Of a DNA stretch of 18,158 nt, positions 1-8,069 are shown piece by piece (position 1 is the stretch's first letter; the number at the start of each line of letters is the position of its first letter). The translations under genes were made by a program, and so were the position numbers. Source of the stretch: Clostridiales bacterium (GTDB lineage: Bacteria; Bacillota; Clostridia; Oscillospirales; CAG-272); assembly GCA_019415985.1 (NCBI GenBank), contig DXYE01000051.1, positions 1 to 18,158 of the forward strand, written 5' to 3'. The notes under the pieces were generated by a model that did no database searches, was not told the origin of the DNA, and saw only the letters and a list, made by a program, of their open reading frames with translations.

Positions 1-58
1 ACATAAATCTACAATATTTTTTATTTTTTGCGAAATCATAGATGATTTTTGTATTACA

Positions 59-967
59 TTAATTTCTTTGGGCTAAAATACATTTTCGGCACAAAAAGGA
101 AGCTTCTGCAATTTGTCCGCCAAAAATTTTTTTTAGTAAATTTTGATACGCAGGTTTTTTGAATATTTCCTCAAAAGATCCATCTCTAATATTTGCATAA
201 ACCAGCTGTCCGTTTACGTTATTGCAGCAGATATGCAAGTCGCCGTTCATGCGGATAATGAGGGTATCACTGAACAAAAAACATCCGGACAGCTTTGGCT
301 TCTGTATTGAAATGTTTTGGGCATATTGATTTTGCAGTACTCCTGCCCGATCAAATGTGATATCACTGTATATTTTTACATTTCCGAATGTTTTTTTTAT
401 GTATTCAATTTCCTGTGCTTTTTCTTCCTTTAGTCCTTGTACAGATAGATATATGTTGAATTTGGCGTCAAAACATTTCTTTATTGTTTGAATCGTTTGA
501 GTAAAATTTTTTGTTCCGGTTATAGATTTAAAATGATCTTTGTTGGCAGAGGGTAGATTAAATGCAATGTGCACTAAATCTTTCTGTATCCGTTTTAAAA
601 ACAATATTTTTTCATCATTCAGCCCTGAGTCATTTGTAAATAATCCAAATTTTAGATTTCGTTTTATGATTTCATTGACTAAGTCTTCAAAACGCGGGTC
701 AATGGTAGGTTCGTTCAGACCGTGCAGGTAAACAATTTTCACATGTTTATACGCGGCAACCTTATCTAAAATGTCTTGATATAGATTCCAATCTATATAC
801 TGCGGCTTTCGTTTCATCTGTACCGATGGACAAAATTCGCATCTCCAATTACATACCGTGCTGGTTTCCAGTTCAACTCTTTGATAGGTCAGCTGATTCC
901 ATGATGCCGAGGCAGGCAGCAATATTTTTCTTTTTATAAGCAGATCTTCTAATGCACATAGCTCCAA
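59..967 (-). CDS. Radical SAM/SPASM-type protein, main reading frame
   Basis: A radical SAM enzyme that should cleave S-adenosylmethionine at a [4Fe-4S] cluster. The cluster motif is CNWRCEFC (C-x3-C-x2-C, about residues 39-46). The C-terminal part has SPASM/twitch-like cysteines (a CC pair after GDLHI, then CRKC near the end) that could hold an auxiliary cluster. The 302-residue form starts at a TTG with no convincing ribosome binding site. The same frame stays open upstream to about 1051 and reads as ordinary protein (ESISTEDYSYLEKF...), so this TTG is probably not the true start. The likely start is the ATG at 1125 in another frame, joined at a run of seven A (1042-1036); the joined product would be 355 residues. 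It is the last complete gene of the operon seen here, just after the adenylation-PCP gene, so an aminoacyl-PCP or its product is a plausible substrate. Substrate unknown. Confidence 0.85.
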   Translation of the reverse strand: MELCALEDLLIKRKILLPASASWNQLTYQRVELETSTVCNWRCEFCPSVQMKRKPQYIDWNLYQDILDKVAAYKHVKIVYLHGLNEPTIDPRFEDLVNEIIKRNLKFGLFTNDSGLNDEKILFLKRIQKDLVHIAFNLPSANKDHFKSITGTKNFTQTIQTIKKCFDAKFNIYLSVQGLKEEKAQEIEYIKKTFGNVKIYSDITFDRAGVLQNQYAQNISIQKPKLSGCFLFSDTLIIRMNGDLHICCNNVNGQLVYANIRDGSFEEIFKKPAYQNLLKKIFGGQIAEASFLCRKCILAQRN

Positions 968-999
968 GCGATGTAATATGGAGGGGCGCCGGAATTTTT

Positions 1000-1125
1000 C
1001 TAAATAGGAATAGTCCTCTGTTGATATACTTTCAGTTTTTTTGTTATATGATTATAAAAACGAATGATGTCATCGGTTTTATAAAGACTCTGTATATAAG
1101 GGGAGCTGAGATATAGTGTAGTCAT
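1000..1125 (-). CDS. N-terminal frame of the SPASM radical SAM protein (41-codon ORF)
   Basis: ATG at 1125 lies 6 bases after the stop of the adenylation-PCP gene, with GGAG in the end of that gene about 11 bases upstream. It encodes MTTLYLSSPYIQSLYKTDD... and stops at TAG (1002-1000). On its own it is only 41 residues. At ACA AAA AAA CTG (1044-1033) a shift of -1, or one more A, continues as T-K-K-T-E-S-I-S and runs straight into the radical SAM frame ending at 59. The stronger start context here and the coding look of the intervening stretch indicate that this is the real 5' end of that gene. Whether it is decoded by slippage, is a broken gene, or reflects a sequence error cannot be told from one sequence. 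Confidence 0.6.
   Translation of the reverse strand: MTTLYLSSPYIQSLYKTDDIIRFYNHITKKLKVYQQRTIPI
1036..1042 (-). other. A7 run at reading-frame break, canonical -1 slippery heptamer
   Basis: The sense strand reads AC A AAA AAA CTG. In the frame of the upstream ATG this is exactly X XXY YYZ with all A, the classic bacterial -1 frameshift heptamer. It also allows RNA polymerase slippage. A -1 move fuses the 1125 start to the radical SAM frame. I did not identify a clear downstream pseudoknot or an upstream stimulatory Shine-Dalgarno sequence by eye. Confidence 0.5.
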
Positions 1126-1131
1126 AATCTT

Positions 1132-2946
1132 TTACTTCTCCATAAGAAAATCAACCAATTTGTGTATAGTATAGTTTTCGAATATATCCAAAAGTTCAAT
1201 TTTATCTTGGAAAACGCTTTCTAATTCAAAAAAAAGATCCATGGCTAAAAGTGAGTTTCCACCTAAATCAAAAAAACTCGTATCCGGATCAATAGAATCT
1301 TTTTTCAAGATTTTTTTCCAGCAATTACTGACAAAAGTAAATATTTGTTCGCTGGTATCCCTGTTATGCAAATATATTTTTTGGTTATCTGCCTTTTGGT
1401 GGTCATTTACAGAAAATCTGGCTGTCTGCCGTACCTTGATCGGTATTCTGCAATCCGGGAAGCTTTTCTGGATATGCTGTTCCACGATTTTGGTATCTAT
1501 TTTTGTATCTGTATTTATACCGCCAACTGTAAGATATATTACTTGATGCTGTGTTTTGGAATCGACATATAATTGTGCCGTTGCATGCGCAACGGTATCC
1601 AGCTGCGCTGCACACTGTTCCAGCTGGTTTAAATCAACAGTATATCCATGAACCTTTACAACACGATCAGTCCGCCCCAAAAAGTGATAGTCGCCATTAC
1701 TGTCCTTGCGGGCAAGATCTCCTGTTTTATAAATCGTTAAACCATCAATATACGGATGCGAAAAAAATGCCTCCTTGCTTTGCTGCTGATCTAAATAACC
1801 TTTCGCCAAGCCTATTCCGGACAGATAAATTTCTCCTTCTTCAGCTATTTTTCCATCTTTGAGCAGATAAATCGTTGTGTTGGGTATTTCTTTTCCGATA
1901 TTATCATTGGATGTACCCGGGAGCATTTGTTTGGACGTCGTGATAATGCTGTTTTCCGTCGGTCCATATTCATTGTATATACGGCTGTTGGGAAACCTCT
2001 GAAAACATAAATTCAATAATTTTTGACTGATACATTCTCCGCCCATTATAAGCGTTTGAATCGACGGCAGAGGCCTGGAATCCAGTAAAAGTAAATTGTA
2101 TAAATTTGTCGGCGTGATGCTCAAATTGGTAACATAGCCTGCCATAAGCATGGTTAGCGCAGTTTGATAATTGCTCATAATATCGCAGCGGGCACAGATG
2201 AGCCGCCCACCGGAAAGTGTACTGCAGAAAAAATCAGCGCCAAAAGCGTCAAACGATGGATTCAGCAGTGAAAATGTCACAGAATTTTCTGAATAACCAT
2301 AGTGATGCAGCCGCCAGCAAACGGTGTTCAAGACCCCTTTATGATAGATGGCAACTGCTTTGGGCGTTTTGGATGTACCTGTTCCGCTTGTAAGTATACA
2401 ATAAAGTAAATTGTCCGGCTTGTGACTCCATGTAGAACTTTTTGCAGGTGCATCCTGTATTGTCGAAAAAGAAATAATGGATGGCGCTGCATCTGAACAG
2501 AAATCTGAGAACAATTCTGGGCGGTCTGTGACAACTACAGCAGGCTTGATTTTCTTTATAAAGTCCGCCACTTTGTTTTTAGAATAGACAGGGTCTATCA
2601 CACAATAGGCGGCGCCGGATTTTATTACGCCCCAGATGCCGCAGCTGAGATCCGTTACATTTTGAAACCGAAGCAGTACAATTTGATTGCATTTTATATT
2701 GGATTTACGCAGGGTGTGTGCAATCCGATTGGATGCTTCGTCCATTTCTCTGTACGTTAGTAGCTCTGATATTTTGCCGTCCGGACTGTTGGTTTGTTCG
2801 ATGGCAGTACGATTGGGATATTGCTTAACGATATCTGCAAACCTATTTAAGAATCCGTTTAAACAGCTGTCAGACGGATTGTATGCCCGTTCTGATAAAA
2901 ATGCTTTTTTCGTTTCGGCGTCATTTCTATCAATATAGGGGTGCAT
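1132..2946 (-). CDS. NRPS adenylation-PCP didomain protein
   Basis: Activates an amino acid as aminoacyl-AMP and loads it on its own carrier domain. Motifs, numbered from the start chosen here: A3 LTSGTGTSKTPKA (about 185-197), A4 SFDAFGAD (231-238), A5 NEYGPTE (325-331), A6 GEIYLSG, A7 YKTGDLA (406-412), A8 GRTDRVVKVHGYTVD (424-438), and an A10-like HQKAD with the lysine at about 518. A PCP follows, with FFDLGGNSLL and the phosphopantetheine serine near 565. The Asp of FDA supports an alpha-amino acid substrate. There is no condensation, epimerisation or thioesterase domain. An ATG at 2985 would overlap the previous gene, but the ATG at 2946 has AAAGGAG seven bases upstream and is preferred (604 residues). 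The A3 loop appears to carry about two extra residues compared with TSGTTGxPKG. Substrate not assigned. Confidence 0.93.
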   Translation of the reverse strand: MHPYIDRNDAETKKAFLSERAYNPSDSCLNGFLNRFADIVKQYPNRTAIEQTNSPDGKISELLTYREMDEASNRIAHTLRKSNIKCNQIVLLRFQNVTDLSCGIWGVIKSGAAYCVIDPVYSKNKVADFIKKIKPAVVVTDRPELFSDFCSDAAPSIISFSTIQDAPAKSSTWSHKPDNLLYCILTSGTGTSKTPKAVAIYHKGVLNTVCWRLHHYGYSENSVTFSLLNPSFDAFGADFFCSTLSGGRLICARCDIMSNYQTALTMLMAGYVTNLSITPTNLYNLLLLDSRPLPSIQTLIMGGECISQKLLNLCFQRFPNSRIYNEYGPTENSIITTSKQMLPGTSNDNIGKEIPNTTIYLLKDGKIAEEGEIYLSGIGLAKGYLDQQQSKEAFFSHPYIDGLTIYKTGDLARKDSNGDYHFLGRTDRVVKVHGYTVDLNQLEQCAAQLDTVAHATAQLYVDSKTQHQVIYLTVGGINTDTKIDTKIVEQHIQKSFPDCRIPIKVRQTARFSVNDHQKADNQKIYLHNRDTSEQIFTFVSNCWKKILKKDSIDPDTSFFDLGGNSLLAMDLFFELESVFQDKIELLDIFENYTIHKLVDFLMEK

Positions 2947-2971
2947 TTTGCATCTCCTTTCCATAGACCTT

Positions 2972-4882
2972 CTATACAATGTCATGAAATGATTCGGGAA
3001 TAAACGCTTCTTTTAACGCGGCCATATGATTCACGAGGCTAAAATACCTGCCTTTTGAAAAGTAAAGCAAATTCAAATCATTCAGACGGCGCAAGCTTTC
3101 CTGCACTTTTTCCGTGTCTATCGATATTTTTTGCGTGAGATCTTTTTCTGTTTGCGGATCTTCAAGCAGTTCAAGTATTTGCTTGTCTGATTCATCCAAC
3201 TGATATTTTTTTATTTCGCTAAACCGGGTATCTGTAAGCGTGCTGCCACATAATGTCAGTATTGGCGGGCTTTTTTCAGCATGAATCCACTTTTCTTTCC
3301 ACTTGGAAATCAGATAATTAATTTTTTCGACTATTCTCATATATTCCATAGTGAAAATTTCATGAATATTTTCATTCTTTAAATTATACGCCATATTATG
3401 CAAAGCAGTATCAGCAAAAGGATATAAATATCGCAAGGTATCTATGGATGCGGTTAATTTTATGCCATAATGCTTTTGATTTAGGTGATATTCCGTGTTT
3501 CTTTGATAGCTGACAGCCCAAATTCCGCTGGGGGGAGGTAAATGAACGATTTTGGGTATCAGCTTCAATTGATCTTTATAATCCTCATGAGTTTCACCCG
3601 GGGAACCGGATAAAATATTCCATAGGACTCTGATATTATATTCTACGCAGTTTTTTAAAAATTTCAGGTTGTCTATGCATGTGGTTCCTTTATGAAATCT
3701 CTCTAATATGGTATCGGACAAAGATTCAATTCCTGCTTGCACGTATCGAATATTATTATTTGCCATCTTTTCAAGTTGTTCTTTGCTTAATGTGACTCGT
3801 GTTTCATAAAAAATCTTTGTATCTTTTGTTAAATTTTTTATATGAGGAAAAACAGCGTCGAGATATAAAACGGGAATCATACTGTCTGTTGACCAGAACA
3901 AACGACATCGGTCTTTATATTTCAAAAGATTTTGAAACATTTCAATAGCTTTTTGGGGATGCATTATTTTATATTTTTTATTTTCTCTGTTTACATCACA
4001 GAAAGTGCATCGCTTTTTTTCTGCCCAAAGACATCCTCGTGAGGTTTCAAAGAAAAGCACAGGCTGGACATTTTCATTCTTTAGATTTGAATCTAGTGAA
4101 GCAAAGAAGGCATCATAATCTAAATTGGTTATGTCTAATTCTGTGTCAGCATTGCCATAGCGGAATTTCTTTTGCGTCTGTGCCGCGGAATGTTGTTGAT
4201 GCTTGCAAAAAACGCCGGGAATGGCAACTGGTATATCACGCTTTCCTTCTAAAAGCATCCCTACAAGCTCTGGGAAACTTTGATATGCCTGCCCGGAAAA
4301 AATATAGTCTATTGATTTGCATTGTTTACTGATCTCCTGACCGGCTGGATATTCACAGCTGCAACCGCCCATTAGTGTAATAATTTCCGGATTTTCTTCC
4401 TTTAACAGCTGTGCCATAGCCAAGGAGGCTAACTGCTGATCAAACATTGAACAAAAGCCCACGATATTCGAATGTGCCAAATCATATTCTTCTATGATTT
4501 TTAGAAGAATTGGTTTTATCCTGCTTCTGATCTGCAATATTTTTTTAATTTTATCTGGTTCATAGTGTAAAAATTCATTCCAATATTCATAAGCATTATC
4601 CCGGGTATCTGGAAACGCGATTTGTCTGAACATCCATTCTTTCAGACCAATGTCATTATAATTATCCAATTCCAAATCGGATTTGCTCGGCGTGCCGTTT
4701 TCCGCAATGTCAAGATATATCTTATATCCAATATGGCGTGCAAAGTCATGATTAATATAGCGTATATGTATGTCAGCTTTATCGTGAAATCTTTCTTCAA
4801 TTATATATTTAAGCTGTGTTAATGCCAAAGAGGGATAATTGACCGCAGCGAAGGGCATTGACAGCAATTCGATTCGAAACAT
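2972..4882 (-). CDS. B12-binding radical SAM protein, RiPP C-methyltransferase-like
   Basis: The N-terminal part (about 1-205) contains a cobalamin-binding Rossmann-like domain (GFCSMFDQQ, LMGGCSCEY, YIFSGQ). The radical SAM core starts with ETSRGCLWAEKKRCTFC: cysteines 284, 292 and 295, spaced C-x7-C-x2-C. That wide spacing, with SRGC and a B12 domain, is typical of the 'RiPP maturation radical SAM protein 1' group, which includes C-methyltransferases. The last 75 residues resemble a winged-helix domain (DESDKQILELLEDPQTEKDL...). Start ATG at 4882 has AGGAG six bases upstream, inside the end of the previous gene; the intergenic gap is one base. The following gene is the adenylation-PCP protein and no clear RiPP precursor is seen, so methylation or another radical step on a carrier-bound or free small molecule is a reasonable inference. 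The exact reaction is unknown. Confidence 0.88.
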   Translation of the reverse strand: MFRIELLSMPFAAVNYPSLALTQLKYIIEERFHDKADIHIRYINHDFARHIGYKIYLDIAENGTPSKSDLELDNYNDIGLKEWMFRQIAFPDTRDNAYEYWNEFLHYEPDKIKKILQIRSRIKPILLKIIEEYDLAHSNIVGFCSMFDQQLASLAMAQLLKEENPEIITLMGGCSCEYPAGQEISKQCKSIDYIFSGQAYQSFPELVGMLLEGKRDIPVAIPGVFCKHQQHSAAQTQKKFRYGNADTELDITNLDYDAFFASLDSNLKNENVQPVLFFETSRGCLWAEKKRCTFCDVNRENKKYKIMHPQKAIEMFQNLLKYKDRCRLFWSTDSMIPVLYLDAVFPHIKNLTKDTKIFYETRVTLSKEQLEKMANNNIRYVQAGIESLSDTILERFHKGTTCIDNLKFLKNCVEYNIRVLWNILSGSPGETHEDYKDQLKLIPKIVHLPPPSGIWAVSYQRNTEYHLNQKHYGIKLTASIDTLRYLYPFADTALHNMAYNLKNENIHEIFTMEYMRIVEKINYLISKWKEKWIHAEKSPPILTLCGSTLTDTRFSEIKKYQLDESDKQILELLEDPQTEKDLTQKISIDTEKVQESLRRLNDLNLLYFSKGRYFSLVNHMAALKEAFIPESFHDIV

Positions 4883-4883
4883 T

Positions 4884-6200
4884 TTATACTCCTAAGCTTT
4901 GTAATTCTGTTTTAAACAGATTGTGGTAAAATATCCAGTTTTCCTTATATAAGGTTTGTGAAAGAGGCACTTCAAGCATCATCAAATTTTGATGAACAGA
5001 ATTAATTTGGCTCTGTTTTGTTAATAGTTCTTCATATTGCCGATAGCATGGATCCTGCAAACAGAAATTTGTCAGATCGTATATCTCATCCCATTCCCCG
5101 GAAAAGGCAATTTCCTGTATCGCTTTCCATATTCGCTTATTGCAGATGCACTGGTGTTTGCTGTTATAAGACTGCACAACATTACCCTCAAAGTAACGCG
5201 GTTCGAATTGACCGAAGGTGAATTGCGCCCGTGGTCTATAGTCTTTTTTCATCCAGTTTAACAGTCGCACGGCGGTAAAAAGCCATGGTAACGCTGTGTG
5301 CTGACCTTGTGAGATTCCGCAGCGGACCAAAGACGAATGCGCATGCAATGCCTGATATATATAATGCTGCAAGGTGTGTTTTTTTCTGCTGAGAATTGAA
5401 CAAACCATTTGGTCTGCTCCTATTTGATCCAGCCATGCTATTGTTTCATATACACATTTCAGAGACAAATCTTCTGTCAGCCCCGGTATTCCCAGCAATA
5501 TATTTACAGATACTAAAAATCCATATGCATGGCACAGTTCAACGGCATTTTTTATTGCAACATTGGTGATTCCTTTATTCAGCCAGGAATTTCGTAAAAC
5601 TTCATTTGCTGTTTCTCCGCCGATACGGATAAATACTCGGCGGTTTCCCGTCCATTTTTTCAGCATTTGAAGCCGCGTTTCTGTTATAGTATCAGCCCGT
5701 GTTTCAAATTCATATACCATGGGACGCGGCATATGATTTGCACAATCCGCATATAACAGTTCCTTCAGCAAGCTTTCCGGTACTTCAAATTCATGCAGTG
5801 CATTATGAGCAAAAAGGAATTCATGAATGGAAAATTTTTGTTGCTGTCCGCGGCTTTTGGCACAAAGCTCCTTTATCAAATTGCAGTACCCCAGCTCGTC
5901 TCGTTCTCTTAGCGCACGCATACAGGCGTATATACGATAGGAATCCTTGTGGAGATTGCACATACTGCAACCGATAATTTCACCATTTTGACACTGATAG
6001 GTGCATCCACATGTTGGAATTTGTAATAAACGGTAGGTATCTGTATGCAGTTGTTTCGCGGTTTGTGTCTGTAAAATGGCCGTCAGCTCAGACAGATCCA
6101 TTTGTAACGCATGCAGATAATTTTCGTGATAACGCGCGCTTTCTTCTTTGTTGATTTCTCGCATGAGATAGCTCATGTAGTTTGTATTCATAACTTTCAT
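4884..6200 (-). CDS. Radical SAM protein with Elp3/RaSEA-like cysteine arrangement
   Basis: The Fe-S region is CGCTYQCQNGEIIGCSMCNL (cysteines 64, 66, 70, 78 and 81), not the usual C-x3-C-x2-C. The ending GCSMC, with a long gap before it, resembles the Elp3-like group that includes the archaeosine-synthase radical SAM subunit RaSEA. Later landmarks fit a radical SAM barrel: YEFETRAD, RIGGETANEVL and NILLGIPGLTED. An additional CIC pair lies near residues 351-353. It sits between the methyltransferase and the B12 radical SAM gene with short spacing. The start is uncertain: ATG at 6200 has AAGG only two bases away, and ATG at 6191 has the same AAGG eleven bases away. That AAGG can pair with ACCTT just upstream (6219-6215), which might reduce translation. 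Substrate unknown; tRNA modification is unlikely in this setting but not excluded. Confidence 0.82.
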   Translation of the reverse strand: MKVMNTNYMSYLMREINKEESARYHENYLHALQMDLSELTAILQTQTAKQLHTDTYRLLQIPTCGCTYQCQNGEIIGCSMCNLHKDSYRIYACMRALRERDELGYCNLIKELCAKSRGQQQKFSIHEFLFAHNALHEFEVPESLLKELLYADCANHMPRPMVYEFETRADTITETRLQMLKKWTGNRRVFIRIGGETANEVLRNSWLNKGITNVAIKNAVELCHAYGFLVSVNILLGIPGLTEDLSLKCVYETIAWLDQIGADQMVCSILSRKKHTLQHYIYQALHAHSSLVRCGISQGQHTALPWLFTAVRLLNWMKKDYRPRAQFTFGQFEPRYFEGNVVQSYNSKHQCICNKRIWKAIQEIAFSGEWDEIYDLTNFCLQDPCYRQYEELLTKQSQINSVHQNLMMLEVPLSQTLYKENWIFYHNLFKTELQSLGV

Positions 6201-6225
6201 AACCTTAAAAATGAAAGGTATTTTT

Positions 6226-6933
6226 TTATGCTTTTACACAAATATATGTCGAAATAAATTCTTGACTTGATGTGTGACGTTCAATTGTAAAACCGGCGCA
6301 GGTAATGATTTCAGTCAGCATCCAATCCAGTGTTGGGTATTCTTCTTTGATGAATGTAATAGCCGTCTTTTCCGCTTCAGGTCCGTAATAGTGTTTGTGC
6401 AGTGAAATCAAGTTGTCAAAATATACTGCATATCGGTCCGGCGCAAATGTGTATGCAATATCTTTCAGATAAAAGCGGCCGCCGGATTTCAGCGCCTTAT
6501 AAATTCTGTTTAACGCAATCAATTTCCATGTGTCCGGAAGATGGTGCAGTGCCAGCTGTGAGACGATTGCATCATAGCTTTCAGGCGCAAACGCATAGGT
6601 GAGAAATCCGCCCTTCTGAAACTGGATATTGTTTGCGTGCAGAAGTGTCGCTTTGGCTATGGCCTGAGACAGCATTGCATCGGAAACGTCAATTGCATGC
6701 ACCTGCCTGCAATAGCTGGACAGAAATATCGCAAGTTCACCGGTACCGGTGCCAATTTCTAAAATAGACTCATTTCCTGTTAATTTCAAAGTGCTTACCA
6801 CTTTTTGGTTTTCATCAGAGATATCGCGAATGCGATTCATATATTGATCATATTGCTTTGCCTGCTGCGGTAAACTAAAATCCAAACCTACTTGGATAAA
6901 TTCATCCGGCAGCCATGCGGGTTTTGGCATCAT
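6226..6933 (-). CDS. Class I SAM-dependent methyltransferase
   Basis: A 235-residue methyltransferase with a Rossmann fold. Motif I is ILEIGTGTGELA (57-68), the acidic residue after strand 2 is in AIDVS (D82), the post-I and motif IV region is YDAIVSQLALHHLP, and GGRFYLKDI follows. This layout fits the UbiE/COQ5-like Methyltransf_11/25 group, which methylates O, N or C of small molecules; the acceptor cannot be read from sequence. The ATG at 6933 overlaps the stop of the preceding U32 gene as ATGA, with GGAG about nine bases upstream, so the two are translationally coupled. Its place in the operon suggests methylation of the cluster product or an intermediate. Confidence 0.9.
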   Translation of the reverse strand: MMPKPAWLPDEFIQVGLDFSLPQQAKQYDQYMNRIRDISDENQKVVSTLKLTGNESILEIGTGTGELAIFLSSYCRQVHAIDVSDAMLSQAIAKATLLHANNIQFQKGGFLTYAFAPESYDAIVSQLALHHLPDTWKLIALNRIYKALKSGGRFYLKDIAYTFAPDRYAVYFDNLISLHKHYYGPEAEKTAITFIKEEYPTLDWMLTEIITCAGFTIERHTSSQEFISTYICVKA

Positions 6934-8060
6934 ACGTATTTACTCCGTGACTGTTTTTCTTCTTCTGAGAGTTGACGGCAGTTCCGTAAAAAAGCATCGT
7001 AATTTTTATAGAATAGGCTAGCTTTTTGATTCATTTCTGCGATATCTCTGACAATAAAATTCTGTGTCAAAAACTGATCACAATAATGACAGGCGGAACA
7101 ATCTGAGTGACAGAATTGATCCTGTTCTGCAAAGGGTTTTAGATAGCCGTCCAGTTTTTTGTTATCTATGAAAACTTGAAAGGAATTTGTAGGTGAAAAA
7201 GCATCCAGCAATTCCATCAAGTTTCCCTCAAAGGATTGCTCCATATAGCATTGTACGGTTTTCACAATATCCCCCTTCAACGCTGCCTGCCTTCCTTGAA
7301 TTTTAAAATAATGGATACCTATAGCTATATAATATTTTAAATCTTCTGGCCGAATCCATGCCATTCTTAACAGATTGGCCGGAGACTCACAGCGTTTCAT
7401 CATACAGCGGTGTGAATAATATTGATAGCTTTGCTGGGTTCCTGACGAATCATGAGACGTTTGATTATGATGAAAGATTTCATAAATACAGTTTTGGTGG
7501 CAGATTACATTTACAATCAATTCGATAGCATTGCATACTTTATAAATGCGTTTTAAAGTACCAAAGTTTCGGTTAATGGATTCGTCGAGGACCATACGGT
7601 CTGCCCCCAGAGCTTTATATGCGCTTGCTTTGTTTGCGTTGGTTATCTGACATACTGTTGACGCTTTTATTTCGACATTCAGACGAAGAGACCGGACCAA
7701 TTCCATTAAGGATGGCATAGCTATGGTAAACGATCTGACACCGGCATCATACAGGGTATATATAAAGTCAGTTATGATTTTCAGCCCGTCCTTTGAAAAT
7801 TCCATATTGCCTAAGCAGGTGGGATTGAGCGTATAATTAAATTTGAGGCCCCTTTCATTTGATTGTGCAATATAATCCGCAAGCATTTGTATATCCGCCT
7901 GCGGAAGCAAATCCCCGGCCCTCCCCGAACCAATGGGATTTTTAACAGTAATCTGTCCGTATGTTTCAGCAACTCTTGCGTTTGTATATGTATGATTGAG
8001 TGCCATAAGCTTATTTAAAGTACTCACTTTAAAATCACAGGGAACTGTAAAGAAAATCAT
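6930..8060 (-). CDS. U32-family Fe-S protein (UbiU/UbiV/RlhA-like), copy B
   Basis: Resembles the collagenase-like U32 family, whose studied bacterial members (UbiU/UbiV, RlhA, TrhP) are mostly Fe-S proteins for oxygen-independent hydroxylation rather than proteases. Landmarks: YTLNPTCLGNMEF, a conserved IKASTVC segment, GADRMVLDE, cysteines C-x3-C (187, 191) and C-x4-C (219, 224), then WIRPEDLKYY and FKIQGR. Near the C-terminus is FCHSDCSACHYC (C317, C321, C324, C327; C-x3-C-x2-C-x2-C), which could bind a further cluster. ATG at 8060 lies 9 bases after the neighbouring paralogue's stop, with GAGG seven bases upstream. The two adjacent paralogues may form a heterodimer as UbiU and UbiV do. 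A hydroxylation role in this cluster is inference. Confidence 0.87.
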   Translation of the reverse strand: MIFFTVPCDFKVSTLNKLMALNHTYTNARVAETYGQITVKNPIGSGRAGDLLPQADIQMLADYIAQSNERGLKFNYTLNPTCLGNMEFSKDGLKIITDFIYTLYDAGVRSFTIAMPSLMELVRSLRLNVEIKASTVCQITNANKASAYKALGADRMVLDESINRNFGTLKRIYKVCNAIELIVNVICHQNCIYEIFHHNQTSHDSSGTQQSYQYYSHRCMMKRCESPANLLRMAWIRPEDLKYYIAIGIHYFKIQGRQAALKGDIVKTVQCYMEQSFEGNLMELLDAFSPTNSFQVFIDNKKLDGYLKPFAEQDQFCHSDCSACHYCDQFLTQNFIVRDIAEMNQKASLFYKNYDAFLRNCRQLSEEEKQSRSKYV

Positions 8061-8069
8061 GCCAGAACC

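Noticed and set aside
1..58. Possible start of a further minus-strand gene (ATG at 39, MISQKIKNIVDLC) and a short inverted repeat AATCAT/ATGATT
   Set aside because: No ribosome binding site, only 13 codons before the edge, and the repeat has no T-tract on the minus strand, so neither a gene nor a terminator can be supported.
2946..2985. Longer N-terminus of the adenylation protein from ATG 2985
   Set aside because: It would overlap the preceding gene by 14 bases and has no ribosome binding site at proper spacing; the ATG at 2946 has AAAGGAG seven bases upstream.
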